64,000 bases of DNA from Streptomyces tibetensis (GTDB lineage Bacteria; Actinomycetota; Actinomycetes; Streptomycetales; Streptomycetaceae), in contig NZ_SZVW01000010.1 in NCBI RefSeq assembly GCF_007655005.1, positions 1-64,000 on the forward strand. The letters are read 5' to 3'. Positions 1 through 8,754 of this stretch are shown piece by piece. How positions within the stretch are numbered: the first letter of the stretch is position 1; every line of letters starts with the position of its first letter. The notes under the pieces are model-generated. The model ran no database searches, was not told where the DNA came from, and saw only the letters and a list, made by a program, of their open reading frames with translations. Position numbers and translations under genes: made by a program.

Positions 1-801
1 CTGGCGGGCCTGCTCGGCGAGGTCGCCGCCGGCCCGCCGTGCCCGGCGCAGGGCGCCCACCGCAAGGGTGGCCAGCAGCGCGGCCTCGACATCGTGCCCC
101 ATGGCATCGGTGACAGAGAGCTGGACCGTGTCCCTGTCGATCACATAGTCGAAGGTGTCACCCCCGACGTGGTCGGCGGGCTCCAGCGACCCGGCCACCG
201 CGAACTGCGCCGCCTCGCACGCCAGCGACGCCGGAAGCAGCCGGTGCTGGATCTCCGCGGCCAGGCTCAGCGGGCTGGTGCGGCGGCCCCACTGATAGAC
301 GTCGGTGTAGGAGCGGTTGGCGATGACGAGGTATGCCAAGGCGTGCGCGGTCTCGCTGATCTCCCGCATCGCCTCCGCGTCCGGCGCCGCCGGCAGGAAC
401 AGTTCGAGGAGCCCGATGGCGTCCCCGCGGTTGGTCACCGGAGCTACGATCCGCACCAGCGCGCCCTCGCCCCCGTCCTCCACGCCCGGCTGCTGGGTAC
501 GGATCACATCGTCGTACAGGGTGCCCCGCAGCGTGATGCGCCGGGCGGGTTCATCGGTATTAACGCTGCCCGCCGCCCCCAGCCGTACGACCGAACTGCC
601 GGTGAAGTCGGTGATCAGGAACGACACCGACACCGCCCCGAGACGCTCCTTGAGCATGCGCGCGACCACATCGAGCGACTCCACCGGCGCCGCGGCCTCC
701 GCCGCCTCCAACGTCCCCGCCAACGTCATCTCCCGGCCCCGGCCACTCCCGCCCAGGAGAAGACGAGCGGCCCGCCCACCATCCGGCTCTCCAACGGTCA
801 C
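1..801 (-). CDS. GAF-like / PP2C (SpoIIE-type) phosphatase, C-terminus cut by window edge
   Basis: The visible 267 codons give an N-terminal GAF-like sensor segment (about residues 30-160, with SVSFLITDFTGSS and VRIVAPVTNRGDAIGLLELF) followed by the beginning of a PP2C/SpoIIE phosphatase domain. The SpoIIE signature is seen as AAEIQHRLLPASLA, then EPADHVGGDTFDYV and DAMGHDVEAALLATLAVGALR, which contain the metal-binding aspartates. Proteins of this family dephosphorylate anti-anti-sigma factors in partner-switching cascades. The GTG start is chosen because GGAGG lies 6 bases upstream; an internal ATG at 729 lacks such a site. The rest of the catalytic domain lies outside the window. An anti-sigma-type ATPase is encoded 400 bases upstream on the same strand, a plausible partner. 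Substrate and signal are unknown. Confidence 0.85.
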   Translation of the reverse strand, partial: MTVGEPDGGRAARLLLGGSGRGREMTLAGTLEAAEAAAPVESLDVVARMLKERLGAVSVSFLITDFTGSSVVRLGAAGSVNTDEPARRITLRGTLYDDVIRTQQPGVEDGGEGALVRIVAPVTNRGDAIGLLELFLPAAPDAEAMREISETAHALAYLVIANRSYTDVYQWGRRTSPLSLAAEIQHRLLPASLACEAAQFAVAGSLEPADHVGGDTFDYVIDRDTVQLSVTDAMGHDVEAALLATLAVGALRRARRAGGDLAEQARQ

Positions 802-928
802 GGCGACTCCTCCATTGCTCGACGACGCTCAGGACTTCGCCCCGAAAGACGCGGAAGACCAACACCGATCCCGGTACCCGGACAAGTCACATTGCACCAC
901 CGGAACGTAGTTCTGCCCGCAAACACCG

Positions 929-1165
929 TTACCAGGTGGCTGCGAGGAGGATGGCCGTGTAGTGCGCGGTGAAGGCGGCGATGGTCAGGGCGTGGAAGAC
1001 CTCGTGGAAGCCGAACCAGGCCGGTGACGGGTCGGGGCGCTTGAGTCCGTAGACCACGGCGCCCGCGGTGTAGAGCAGACCGCCGGCGATGACGAGGACG
1101 ACGATGGCGGTGCCGCCGGCGTGCGCGAAGTCGGGCAGATTGAAGACGGCCACCCAGCCCGACGC
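929..1165 (-). pseudogene. C-terminal fragment of hemolysin III / YqfA-family membrane protein
   Basis: About 75 residues match the last third of the hemolysin III (TrhA/YqfA) family: GWVAVFNLPDFAHAGG, then a glycine-rich membrane segment (VIAGGLLYTAGAVVY), the conserved FGFHEVFHAL motif and HYTAI near the end. Full proteins have about 220 residues and seven membrane segments, so most of the gene is missing. The reading frame is open upstream only to the TAG that ends the neighbouring ATPase gene (1199-1201), and no credible start with a ribosome site exists. I read it as a decayed remnant, not a small functional gene. Confidence 0.7.
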
Positions 1166-1198
1166 GATGGGGTGGAGCCGAGGGGGACGCGCCGGCTG

Positions 1199-1693
1199 CT
1201 ACTGGGGGTGGCGACTGGTGGCGTGCCCGCCGGGCGTGTCGGACAGGGCGATGCGGGCCGTGATGCGCTTGCCGACCGGCTCCTGCTCCGTGAACAGGTC
1301 TTCGGTGACGGCTTTGACGATCTCCAGGCCGTGCTGGCCGATCCGGTCGGGATCGGCGGCCCGGGCAGCGGGCACGGTGGGGTCGCTGTCCCACACGACA
1401 ACATCCACAGCGCGGGCGTTGATGCGCAGTTCCAGCAGGACGGGGCCGGGAGCGTACTTGCGGGCGTTGGTGACCAGCTCGCTGACCACCAGCTGGGTGA
1501 GGTCCCTCGCACGGGCGGGCACGGGCAGACGATGGTCGGTCTCGACCTGATCGAGGAAGGCGACGGCGTGGTGGCGGGCTTCGGCGATGCAGCCGTCGTA
1601 CCCGCTCAGGGCGTAGCCGGCGCGCACCAGGTATCCATTCGGCGCCCTACAGCCGTCACCGTCGGCATGGGATCCCACTGGCCTCGCCCTCAT
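1199..1693 (-). CDS. ATP-binding protein, RsbW-like anti-sigma/histidine-kinase ATPase fold
   Basis: A protein of about 164 residues with the GHKL fold of serine-kinase anti-sigma factors: the N box SELVTNARKYAP, then VVVWDSDPTVP and the G-box-like GQHGLEIVKAVTEDL. There is no sensor or membrane part, which fits the short free-standing ATPases common in streptomycetes. Family members phosphorylate anti-anti-sigma proteins or sequester sigma factors. The start is uncertain: ATG at 1693 is preceded by a distant GAAGGG, and GTG at 1678 is also possible; the recognisable domain begins near LSGYDGCIAEARHHA. The stop codon is in frame with the hemolysin III fragment that follows, probably by chance. 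A PP2C phosphatase gene lies downstream on the same strand. Confidence 0.7.
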   Translation of the reverse strand: MRARPVGSHADGDGCRAPNGYLVRAGYALSGYDGCIAEARHHAVAFLDQVETDHRLPVPARARDLTQLVVSELVTNARKYAPGPVLLELRINARAVDVVVWDSDPTVPAARAADPDRIGQHGLEIVKAVTEDLFTEQEPVGKRITARIALSDTPGGHATSRHPQ

Positions 1694-1806
1694 TACCCGT
1701 GCACAAGTGCGCGAGTACCCACCCTTCCTGCATACATGGCAGGGGCATGTTGTTCGGCCACAGACTTCACCGTGGCGTGATCCACACGCGCGGGTGATCG
1801 TGGGGC

Positions 1807-1932
1807 GCATTCGCCGAGGCGACTGCCGCCAATGACGCCCGCCTGATCGTCCGGGCGGCCGAGAAGAACGGCGTACGCCTGAACGTGGCCGCCGCGAGCG
1901 CCGCCCGGCTGGACCGCGCTGACCTGGCGCCC
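1807..1932 (+). pseudogene. Remnant of a 6PGDH/3-hydroxyisobutyrate-type dehydrogenase C-terminus
   Basis: About 40 codons, beginning AFAEATAANDARLIVRAA and continuing KNGVRLNVAAASAARLDRA, resemble the last helices of NAD-dependent beta-hydroxyacid dehydrogenases, where a K/N-D-x-x-L motif is followed by an alanine-rich helix. There is no start codon and no Rossmann domain, and the usual GhGdkD ending is lost. The piece stands alone between two unrelated minus-strand genes. It is short, so the family assignment is by pattern only. Confidence 0.4.
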
Positions 1933-1987
1933 GACTCTACGGGGGAGCAGTCAGCTGCTGAGTGCTTCCAACCGGAGGTTGGGGGTG

Positions 1988-2601
1988 TCAGGGGCGTCGC
2001 GCCCAGAACAAGGCGTGCCCGCCGTCGCCTTCGGGTACGAACTCCTCCCGTTCGACGGTCAGGCCGGCCTGGGTCATCCACCCGCGGTTGGTGGCAGCGT
2101 CCGCATGGCTCCACCACATCGGGGCTCCGCCACCGAGCCAGTTCTCGTCGACGCCGGCACGGTGTCCGGTAGTGGCCACGAACCAGCCTCCCGGGCGCAG
2201 CCACGCGGCGATCCTCCGCAGCAAGGGCGGCTGCTCGGCCAAGGGAATGTGGATGAGGGCGTACAAGGAGACGACAGCGTCGAAGGGAGCGTCGTCGAAG
2301 GACGCGGCCGTGGCATCGACCTGGTTGACTCGGCCTGGGGCACCCGTTCCCGGGCCCGGCGGACCTGCACCTCGCTGATGTCGATGCCGGTGACCCGGTA
2401 ACCGGCATCGGCCAGAGAACGTGCTACCGGCACCCCGCTTCCGCAGCCCAGATCCAGCACGGTGCCACCGGCCGGGATGCGCGCGCACAGGTCGCTGAGC
2501 CATGACTGGTATTTCGTCTCGGCACCGTACGCCTCGTCATAGTGCGCGGACAGCGCGTCGTAACCACGCCGGACGACGTCTTTGGGGTCTTCCATGTCCA
2601 T
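1988..2601 (-). pseudogene. SAM-dependent class I methyltransferase with one frameshift
   Basis: The first frame (from ATG 2601, or 2595) gives KDVVRRGYDALSAHYDEAYG, the SAM-binding motif VLDLGCGSGVPVARSLADAG and GIDISEVQVRRARERVP. Near 2325-2330 the reading must move to another frame to continue with VDATAASFDDAPFDAVVSLY, LRPGGWFVATTGHRAG and FVPEGDGGHALFWARRP. One missing base (GAG TCA ACC where GAG TTC AAC would restore the frame) explains the break. The restored protein has about 204 residues, normal for a small methyltransferase. It is either a young pseudogene or a sequencing error; all motifs outside the break are intact. The methyl acceptor is unknown. Confidence 0.75.
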
Positions 2602-2672
2602 GCCCGGCGACGGTAACCAGTTGCCCGCGTCACAGCGAACGGATTTCGGAGCTCATGCGCGGACCGACTCAT

Positions 2673-2880
2673 TCAACTGGGCTGGCGGCGGACGCCGTGG
2701 TCACGGGGCCGCAGAGCCGGGGCGCCGAGCGGCACCAGCACCATGAGCCGGGTGCTTCCGAACCTGCCGGCGAGCCGACCCAGCACCGTCATGCTCGCGA
2801 TGGCGCCCACGGCGAACGCGAGAGCGCGAGGCTGACAAGCAAAGTGCTCAGCCCCGGTCGGGCCTTCACGGTGGGGACGC
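2673..2880 (-). pseudogene. N-terminal fragment of an MFS carrier
   Basis: One frame reads KARPGLSTLLVSLAL and a second continues ALAFAVGAIASMTVLGRL then AGRFGSTRLMVLV, with a frame change near 2835. Together they resemble the first two or three membrane segments of a major facilitator protein, including the loop 2-3 motif G-R-x-A-x-R-F-G. The remainder of the about 400-residue carrier is absent and a stop occurs at 2673-2675. It lies downstream of the TetR gene on the same strand, but no functional link can be shown. The flanks 2602-2672 and 2881-3045 hold nothing I recognise. Confidence 0.5.
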
Positions 2881-3045
2881 TGTCGGCTTCGGCACCCAGT
2901 CGGCGCCGAAGAGGTGCCCTTCCGGCGCGGCCCCGGTTCCGCCTGGGAAGGCCAGGGGGAGCAGGGGCCGATGTCAACGCTGCGGTCGGCGCCGTACGGG
3001 AAGGGTTGATCCGGGAAATCGATGGCGGGCGAGCGTCAGATGGAT

Positions 3046-3672
3046 CTACTGAGTGAGGTCTGCCAAGAGCGCGGTGATGACACGGTCCGTGGAGGCGGCC
3101 ATGTCGACGGAGTCCGGCGCGAGCAGCCACTGGATCTGGAGCCCGTCCATGAGGGCGATGATCGCCGTGGCTGCCTCTTCGACGTTGAGGTCGGGCCGTG
3201 TCTCGCCGAGCTCGCACGCTTCGGCGAGGGCTTCGGCGACCAGGGTGCGCAGACCCGCGTAGCGGTCGCGGAAGTAGTCCTGGGCGGGGTGGCCTTCAGT
3301 GACGCTCTCCGCCGAGAGCACGGCGTACAGCCGGACGATGCCTTCGCGTTCGGTGTTGCGGCGGACGGTGTCGACGAGATGGCGCAGGAAGGCCAGGCCC
3401 TGGGGGCGGTCGGGGCCGAGCTGTTCGATGTCGGTGGCGTCGCGCAGGTCCAGGACGCTGGTGAGCAGCTGGGCCTTGGAGCGGAAGTAGTGCAGGACGC
3501 CGGCCTGGGTCACGCCGGCCCGGTCGGCGATCTCCTGCAGGGAGGCGTTGTTGTAGCCGCGGGCGGCGAAGGTGTCCATGGCGATCTGCAGGATCTCCTG
3601 CCGTCGCTGCTGGGCTCTGAGACTTTTCCCTGCGCGGGGCTGCCGCTCCCCGTTCGGCGTGCTCTCGCTCAT
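3046..3672 (-). CDS. TetR-family repressor of the beta-glucan operon
   Basis: A 208-residue TetR-type protein. The N-terminal helix-turn-helix is seen as QEILQIAMDTFAARGYNNAS, LQEIADRAGVTQAGVLHYF and RSKAQLLTSVLDLRD; the C-terminal ligand-binding half is helical and unremarkable. ATG 3672 is chosen because the preceding codons of the open frame lie in the divergent promoter region. The gene is transcribed away from the GH3-ABC-GH30 operon, and the 156-base gap between the two starts contains a perfect 22-bp palindrome, the arrangement expected for autoregulation and control of the operon. The likely inducer is a sugar taken up by the operon, which is inference; sugar operons in this genus are more often under LacI- or ROK-type regulators. 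Confidence 0.85.
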   Translation of the reverse strand: MSESTPNGERQPRAGKSLRAQQRRQEILQIAMDTFAARGYNNASLQEIADRAGVTQAGVLHYFRSKAQLLTSVLDLRDATDIEQLGPDRPQGLAFLRHLVDTVRRNTEREGIVRLYAVLSAESVTEGHPAQDYFRDRYAGLRTLVAEALAEACELGETRPDLNVEEAATAIIALMDGLQIQWLLAPDSVDMAASTDRVITALLADLTQ

Positions 3673-3745
3673 CGTAGGGAGTCTACGGGGCTGTCGATCA
3701 GTGGTCACCTGTCGATCAAACCTGAGAAAGAACTTGCACACAAGG

Positions 3746-3767
3746 ACTTACTAAGTACTTAGTAAGT
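3746..3767. promoter_or_regulatory. 22-bp perfect palindrome, TetR operator
   Basis: The half-site ACTTACTAAGT is followed directly by its exact reverse complement. It lies between the TetR start (3672) and the GH3 start (3828), 60 bases upstream of the latter, with a possible -35 (TTGCAC, 3734-3739) just to its left, so a bound repressor would cover the operon's -10 region. A diverged copy occurs at 15182-15203. Confidence 0.8.
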
Positions 3768-3827
3768 GTGCTTTTCTGCTCTTCGTTCCGCCCGCTTCGT
3801 GCCGTACCGCGGCCTGGAAGGACGAGC

Positions 3828-6362
3828 ATGAGCCGCCCTGCCCTCCCTGATGACACCGAGCTCCGTGACCGCGTCCGCGGCCTGGACCTGGACTCCAAGA
3901 TCCGCCTGCTGACCGGAGCCGACCTGTGGAGACTCCCGGCCGAGCCCCGGCTCGGGCTGTCCGCGGTGACGATGTCCGACGGTCCGCAGGGCGTCCGGGG
4001 GACCGGCGACGACCCTGACGAAACCGGGCTGCTGGCCCCCGCGCCGAGTGCGCTGGCGGCGGCCTGGGACACCGGCCTCGCCGAGCGCCTGGGGGAGCTG
4101 TTCGCCGCGGAGGCCCGCCGCAAGGGCGTCGACGTGGTGCTGGCGCCGGTGGTCAACCTCCAGCGCACCCCCGTCGCCGGGCGCCACTTCGAGTACTTCT
4201 CCGAGGACCCGCTGCTCACCGGCACCCTGGCCGCTGCCGTCGTTCGCGGCCTGCAGAGCCGGGGCGTGGCCGCGTGCCTGAAGCACTTCGTGGCCAACGA
4301 CTCCGAGACCGACCGCACCCGATACCGTGCCCGGCTGGACGAGCGGACGCTGCGGGAGGTCTACCTGGCCCCCTTCGAGCAGGTCCTCTCCGAAGCCGAG
4401 CCATGGAGCGTGATGGCCGCGTACTCGGGCGTCGAAGACGGGACCGTGTCCGCGCCGATGACCGAGAACGCGCGCCTGCTGCGCGAGGTGCTGAAGGGCG
4501 AGTGGGCCTTCTCCGGGCCCGTGATCAGCGACTGGGCCGCGACCCGGTCCACCGCGGCCTCGGCGGTCGGCGGTCTGGATCTGGTGATGCCCGGCCCCGA
4601 CGGCCCGTGGGGTGACACTCTCGCGGCGGCCGTGCGCGCGGGCGAGGTGGACGAGCGGCTCGTCGACGACAAGGTGCTGCGGCTGCTGCGCCTGGCCCGG
4701 CACGTCGGCCGGCTCGACGAGCCGGGGTCGGCCCCTGCACCGGCGGAGCCCGCTGAGGAGGAGTTCCGGCTGCTGCGCGACGTCGCCGCCCGGGGCACCG
4801 TGCTGCTCCGCAACCAGGAAGACCTGCTGCCCCTGAAGCCTGACGGCATCCGCAGCGTCGCGCTGATCGGCCCCAACGCCGTGGCGCCGTACCTCCAGGG
4901 CGGCGGCAGCGCCTACGTCCCGGCGGTGCGCACCGTGTCTTTCGAGGAAGGGCTGCGCGCCGCGCTCCCCGAGGACGTCCGACTGACCGTGCACCGGGGC
5001 GGCGACGCCCGCCTGCGCTTGCCGTACGCCTCCGCCGAACTGCTCGCTGATCCCGATACCGGCGAGACGGGCGTGCGCGCCGACCAGATCGATGCCGACG
5101 GGAACCTCATCGGCGGCGAGGTCCGCGCCACCGGGGACTGGACCACGTACGACGGCTTCGACGCGGAGACCCGTCGGGTGCTGCTGCGCACGGTGCTGAC
5201 CCTCACCGAACCGGGGACGCACCGTCTGGAGTTCGGCTGCTCAGGGCGCTTCAGCGTGAACGTGGACGGCGAGGAGGTCCTGGCCGGAGACGACGGCCGA
5301 GGCGTGGAGCTGGTGCTGGAGTCCAGCCACAACCACCCGCCCCTGCGGGGGATCGACGTCGAGGTGGGACCGGAAGGCCGCAGGCTCGCGCTCGCCCTGG
5401 ACCTCACCGTCGTGGACGCCGGTGGCTACGGCCGCTTCGTCACCGCCCAGGTCCGGCATGCCCCGCCCGGGGCGACGCCGTACGAGGAGATCGCCGAGGC
5501 CGTCGCCGCGGCCCAGGCGGCCGATGTGGCCGTCGTCGTGGTGGGCACCAACGAGGAGGTCGAGTCCGAGGGCTGGGACCGCACCGGTCTCGACCTGCCC
5601 GGTTACCAGAACGACCTGGTCCGCAAGGTGATCGCTGCCAACCCGCGCACGCTCGTGGTCGTCAACGCCGGCGCGCCGGTGCTGCTGCCCTGGGCCGACG
5701 AGGCACCCGCCCTGCTGTGGGCGTGGCTGCCTGGCCAGGAAGCCGGGCACGCACTGGCCGACGTCCTGCTCGGCCGGATCGAACCGTCGGGTCGCCTGCC
5801 GTGGACCCTGCCCGCCCGCGCCGAGGACGTTCCCGTCCCCGACGCCCGCCCCCGCGACGGCATCGTGGACTACACCGAGGGCGTCCACGTCGGACACCGG
5901 GCCTGGGACCGTGCGGGGCTCGTCCCGGCCTTCCCGTTCGGCCACGGTCTGGGCTGGACCCGATGGACGTACGAGTCCGTGACCCTCTCCCCGACTCCCG
6001 TCTCCGCCACTCTGCCCAGCCCCGCGGGCGGAGACGGGCTCAACCTGGCCGTGGAGCTGACCAACACAGGCCCCCGGGCCGGCCGTGAGGTCGTTCAGGT
6101 CTACCTGGAGCCGCCGCACGGCGGCTCCGACAGGCCGGTGCGCCTGCTCGCCGGCTTCGCCACGGTCCAGGCGGAACCGGGCGCCCGCGTCACCGCCGAG
6201 GTGCACGTGCCCGCGCGCGCCTTCCAGATCTGGGACGGCGAGGCGAGCGCGTGGCGTACTCCGCCCGGCCGGTACCGCCTCCACGTCGGACGTTCCAGCC
6301 GTGATGCGCGTCTCGTCGCCGAGGTGACCGTCGACGAGGGGCGCCTGCACCCCGCAGGATGA
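3828..6362 (+). CDS. Glycoside hydrolase family 3 beta-glucosidase, cytosolic
   Basis: An 844-residue GH3 enzyme without signal peptide, so it should cleave imported oligosaccharides in the cytosol. The N-terminal (beta/alpha)8 domain carries KHFVANDSETDR and the nucleophile Asp in VISDWAATRS (D235). A PA14 domain is inserted at about residues 400-545 (TGDWTTYDGFDAETRR), the second catalytic-half domain contains NEEVESEGWDRT, and a fibronectin III-like domain forms the end. GH3 enzymes with a PA14 insert act mainly on beta-1,2- to beta-1,6-linked gluco-oligosaccharides. ATG 3828 follows GGAAGGA. It is the first gene of an operon with an ABC importer and a secreted GH30 enzyme, which points to beta-glucan fragments as substrate; linkage preference is inferred. 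Confidence 0.9.
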   Translation: MSRPALPDDTELRDRVRGLDLDSKIRLLTGADLWRLPAEPRLGLSAVTMSDGPQGVRGTGDDPDETGLLAPAPSALAAAWDTGLAERLGELFAAEARRKGVDVVLAPVVNLQRTPVAGRHFEYFSEDPLLTGTLAAAVVRGLQSRGVAACLKHFVANDSETDRTRYRARLDERTLREVYLAPFEQVLSEAEPWSVMAAYSGVEDGTVSAPMTENARLLREVLKGEWAFSGPVISDWAATRSTAASAVGGLDLVMPGPDGPWGDTLAAAVRAGEVDERLVDDKVLRLLRLARHVGRLDEPGSAPAPAEPAEEEFRLLRDVAARGTVLLRNQEDLLPLKPDGIRSVALIGPNAVAPYLQGGGSAYVPAVRTVSFEEGLRAALPEDVRLTVHRGGDARLRLPYASAELLADPDTGETGVRADQIDADGNLIGGEVRATGDWTTYDGFDAETRRVLLRTVLTLTEPGTHRLEFGCSGRFSVNVDGEEVLAGDDGRGVELVLESSHNHPPLRGIDVEVGPEGRRLALALDLTVVDAGGYGRFVTAQVRHAPPGATPYEEIAEAVAAAQAADVAVVVVGTNEEVESEGWDRTGLDLPGYQNDLVRKVIAANPRTLVVVNAGAPVLLPWADEAPALLWAWLPGQEAGHALADVLLGRIEPSGRLPWTLPARAEDVPVPDARPRDGIVDYTEGVHVGHRAWDRAGLVPAFPFGHGLGWTRWTYESVTLSPTPVSATLPSPAGGDGLNLAVELTNTGPRAGREVVQVYLEPPHGGSDRPVRLLAGFATVQAEPGARVTAEVHVPARAFQIWDGEASAWRTPPGRYRLHVGRSSRDARLVAEVTVDEGRLHPAG

Positions 6363-6437
6363 CGCACCCGGCCGCAGTCCCTTTTGCCCCACTCACCCCC
6401 CGCGCCCTGTTCAGCACGATCGCAAGGAGCCGCAACG

Positions 6438-7736
6438 ATGAGCACCCTCCGTCCCACCGCCAGAACCCTCCAGATCGCCTGCGCGACCGTCGCGGCGGCC
6501 CTGCTGGCCACCGGCTGCGGCCGCAGCGACGACGCCTCGGCCGCCGACAAGGCCCCTACGAAGATCGGCAGCGGCAAGGCCAAGGGCAAGCTGGTCATGT
6601 GGTCCATGGGCGACAAGGCCGACAAGGACCTGGAGAGCCTGGCGAAGAAGTTCGAGCAGCAGAACCCGGACGTGACGGTCCAGATCACCGCGGTGCCGTG
6701 GGACGCCGCGCACGAGAAGCTCACCACCTCGATCGCCGGTGGCAACACCCCGGACATGTCGCTGATCGGCTCCACCTGGATGGCCGAGATGGCCGCCATG
6801 AAGGGCTTCCAGGCCACCCCGGCCTCGTTCAAGGCGTCCGCGTTCTTCCCCGGCCAGTGGGACACCACGAAGTACAAGGACACCTCCTACGGTGTCCCCT
6901 TCACCGCCGACACCTCGGTGATCTACTACCGCACTGACCTCACCACGAAGGCCGGCATCAAGGGTGCCCCGGCCGACGACTGGGACGGCTACCTGAAGGA
7001 CCTCAAGGCCATCCAGGCCACTGCGGGCAAGCAGAACCCCAAGCTGCGCAACGCCACCCAGCTGCAGGTCGGCTTCAACTCATGGCTGTTCTGGCTGCCC
7101 ATGGTGTGGCAGCAGGGCGGTGACATCTACGACGCCGAAGCGAAGAAGTTCACCTTTGACTCGCCCGCGGTCACCAAGGCCCTGGAGTACTACAGCGGCA
7201 TCTTCAAGGACAAGCTGTCGCCGAACGACAAGACCGACGCCCGCGTGAACCTCCAGAACGGGCTGATCGGCACCGTGCAGCAGGGCGCCAGCACTGGCGG
7301 CGACCTCCACAAGAACGCCCCCGAGCTGGACAGCAAGTGGAAGACCATGCCGCTGCCGAAGGGCACGCAGGCCGCCGGGCTGGCCGGCGGCAGCGACCTG
7401 GCGGTCTTCAAGGACGCCAAGAACTCCGACGCAGCCTGGAAGTTCATCCAGTTCCTCACCGAGCCGAAGAACCTGGCCGCCTACGCGGAGGCATCCGGCA
7501 ACCTGCCCGCCGCCGTCGACTCCTGGTCGCAGGGCGAGCTGAGCCAGAACACCAAGATGGCAGCCTTCGAGACCCAGCTGAAGGTCACCAAGGCCCCGCC
7601 GGCCATCACGACCTGGCAGCAGATCGCCGACGCCATCGACTCCGAGCTGGAGAAGCTCGCCTACGGCAAGGCCACCGTCGACCAGGTGCAGAAGACCCTG
7701 CAGTCCAGGGCCACCAGCATCGGCACCGGCCGCTGA
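6438..7736 (+). CDS. Sugar ABC transporter solute-binding lipoprotein
   Basis: A 432-residue family 1 extracellular binding protein. The N-terminus has a lipoprotein signal with lipobox LLATGC, so the mature protein is anchored to the outer face of the membrane. The body shows GKLVMWSMGDKADKDLESLA, QITAVPWDAAHEKL, the conserved GGNTPDMSLIGSTW and GVPFTADTSVIYYRTDL. AAGGAG stands 8 bases before ATG 6438. It lies 75 bases after the GH3 gene and just before two permease genes, completing a sugar importer except for the ATPase, which is not encoded nearby; in streptomycetes such importers usually share the MsiK ATPase. The ligand is probably a gluco-oligosaccharide released by the secreted GH30 enzymes. 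Confidence 0.9.
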   Translation: MSTLRPTARTLQIACATVAAALLATGCGRSDDASAADKAPTKIGSGKAKGKLVMWSMGDKADKDLESLAKKFEQQNPDVTVQITAVPWDAAHEKLTTSIAGGNTPDMSLIGSTWMAEMAAMKGFQATPASFKASAFFPGQWDTTKYKDTSYGVPFTADTSVIYYRTDLTTKAGIKGAPADDWDGYLKDLKAIQATAGKQNPKLRNATQLQVGFNSWLFWLPMVWQQGGDIYDAEAKKFTFDSPAVTKALEYYSGIFKDKLSPNDKTDARVNLQNGLIGTVQQGASTGGDLHKNAPELDSKWKTMPLPKGTQAAGLAGGSDLAVFKDAKNSDAAWKFIQFLTEPKNLAAYAEASGNLPAAVDSWSQGELSQNTKMAAFETQLKVTKAPPAITTWQQIADAIDSELEKLAYGKATVDQVQKTLQSRATSIGTGR

Positions 7737-7764
7737 ACCGCCCTCGCATCCCTCGTACGGACGG

Positions 7765-8748
7765 ATGACAACCATGCCCCCGAGCACCATCACCGGGCAG
7801 GGCACCCAGGAACGCGAGGCCGCCGGCCCGCGGCCGGCGGCCCGCCGCCGCACCTCTGTGCTGCGGCGCTCCGCGCAGGGCCGCCAGGCCCGCGCCGCCT
7901 GGGTCCTCGCCGCCCCGTTCCTCGCCCTGTTCCTCGCGTTCATGCTGCTGCCGGTCGTCTGGTCGCTGCTGATGAGCCTCACCGACACCCAGAGCGCCGA
8001 CCTGCGCACCCCGCTCAACGTGTCGTTCATCGGCTTCGACAACTACGTCCGGCTCTTCGAGGACCCGCAGTTCTTCACCGCCCTGCGCAACACGGCCGTG
8101 TTCGTCCTGGTGGCCCTGCCCCTGACACTGGCCGCCGGGCTCGCTGCGGCGGTCGCGCTCAACAGCGGCATTCAACGCTTCCGAGCCGTCTTCCGGGTCG
8201 GCCTCTATCTGCCGGTGATCACCAGCATCGTGGCCGTCGCCGTGGTGTGGAAGACCCTCCTGGAACCGCACGCGGGCCTGGTGAACACCGTCCTGGCCTG
8301 GTTCGGGATCGACGGCCCGGCCTGGCTGGCCGACACCCGCTTCGCCCTGCCCGTCATGATCCTGATGGCCGTGTGGCGCAATCTCGGCACCGTCATGATC
8401 ATCATGCTGGCGGGTCTGCAGTCCGTCCCCCAGTCCCTGATGGAGGCGGCCGAACTCGACGGCGCCGGAGCCTGGCAGCGTTTCTGGCGGGTCACCTTCC
8501 CGCTCCTGCGCCCCGCCCTGCTGCTCACCGCCGTCACCACCGGCATCGGCTACCTGCAGTTCTTCGACGAGCCGTTCGTCATGACCGACGGCGGACCCCT
8601 GGACTCCACGCTGTCGGCCACGCTGTACGCCTACAAGCAGTTCGGCAACGGCAACTACGACGTCGCGTCGGCGGCCGGCTACGTCGTCTTCGTCCTGATC
8701 ATCGCTCTGACCGTGCTGCAGTTCCGCGTGCTGCGGGACAAGGACTGA
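7765..8748 (+). CDS. Sugar ABC transporter permease, MalF/LacF type
   Basis: A 327-residue inner-membrane permease with six predicted spanning segments, the first at WVLAAPFLALFLAFMLLPVV. The EAA loop that contacts the ATPase is seen as EAAELDGAGAWQRFWRVTFP, followed by LLRPALLLTAVTTGIGYLQ. An unusually polar 35-residue N-terminal extension rich in Arg and Ala precedes the first helix. ATG 7765 is taken; ATG 7774 is also possible because the ribosome site is weak. It pairs with the next gene, 6 bases downstream, to form the channel. Confidence 0.92.
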   Translation: MTTMPPSTITGQGTQEREAAGPRPAARRRTSVLRRSAQGRQARAAWVLAAPFLALFLAFMLLPVVWSLLMSLTDTQSADLRTPLNVSFIGFDNYVRLFEDPQFFTALRNTAVFVLVALPLTLAAGLAAAVALNSGIQRFRAVFRVGLYLPVITSIVAVAVVWKTLLEPHAGLVNTVLAWFGIDGPAWLADTRFALPVMILMAVWRNLGTVMIIMLAGLQSVPQSLMEAAELDGAGAWQRFWRVTFPLLRPALLLTAVTTGIGYLQFFDEPFVMTDGGPLDSTLSATLYAYKQFGNGNYDVASAAGYVVFVLIIALTVLQFRVLRDKD

Positions 8749-8754
8749 TGCCCC

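Noticed and set aside
1150..1210. Stop codon of the ATPase gene in frame with the hemolysin III fragment, suggesting readthrough fusion
   Set aside because: No recoding signal is visible, the fragment lacks most membrane segments, and sharing a frame has a one-in-three chance.
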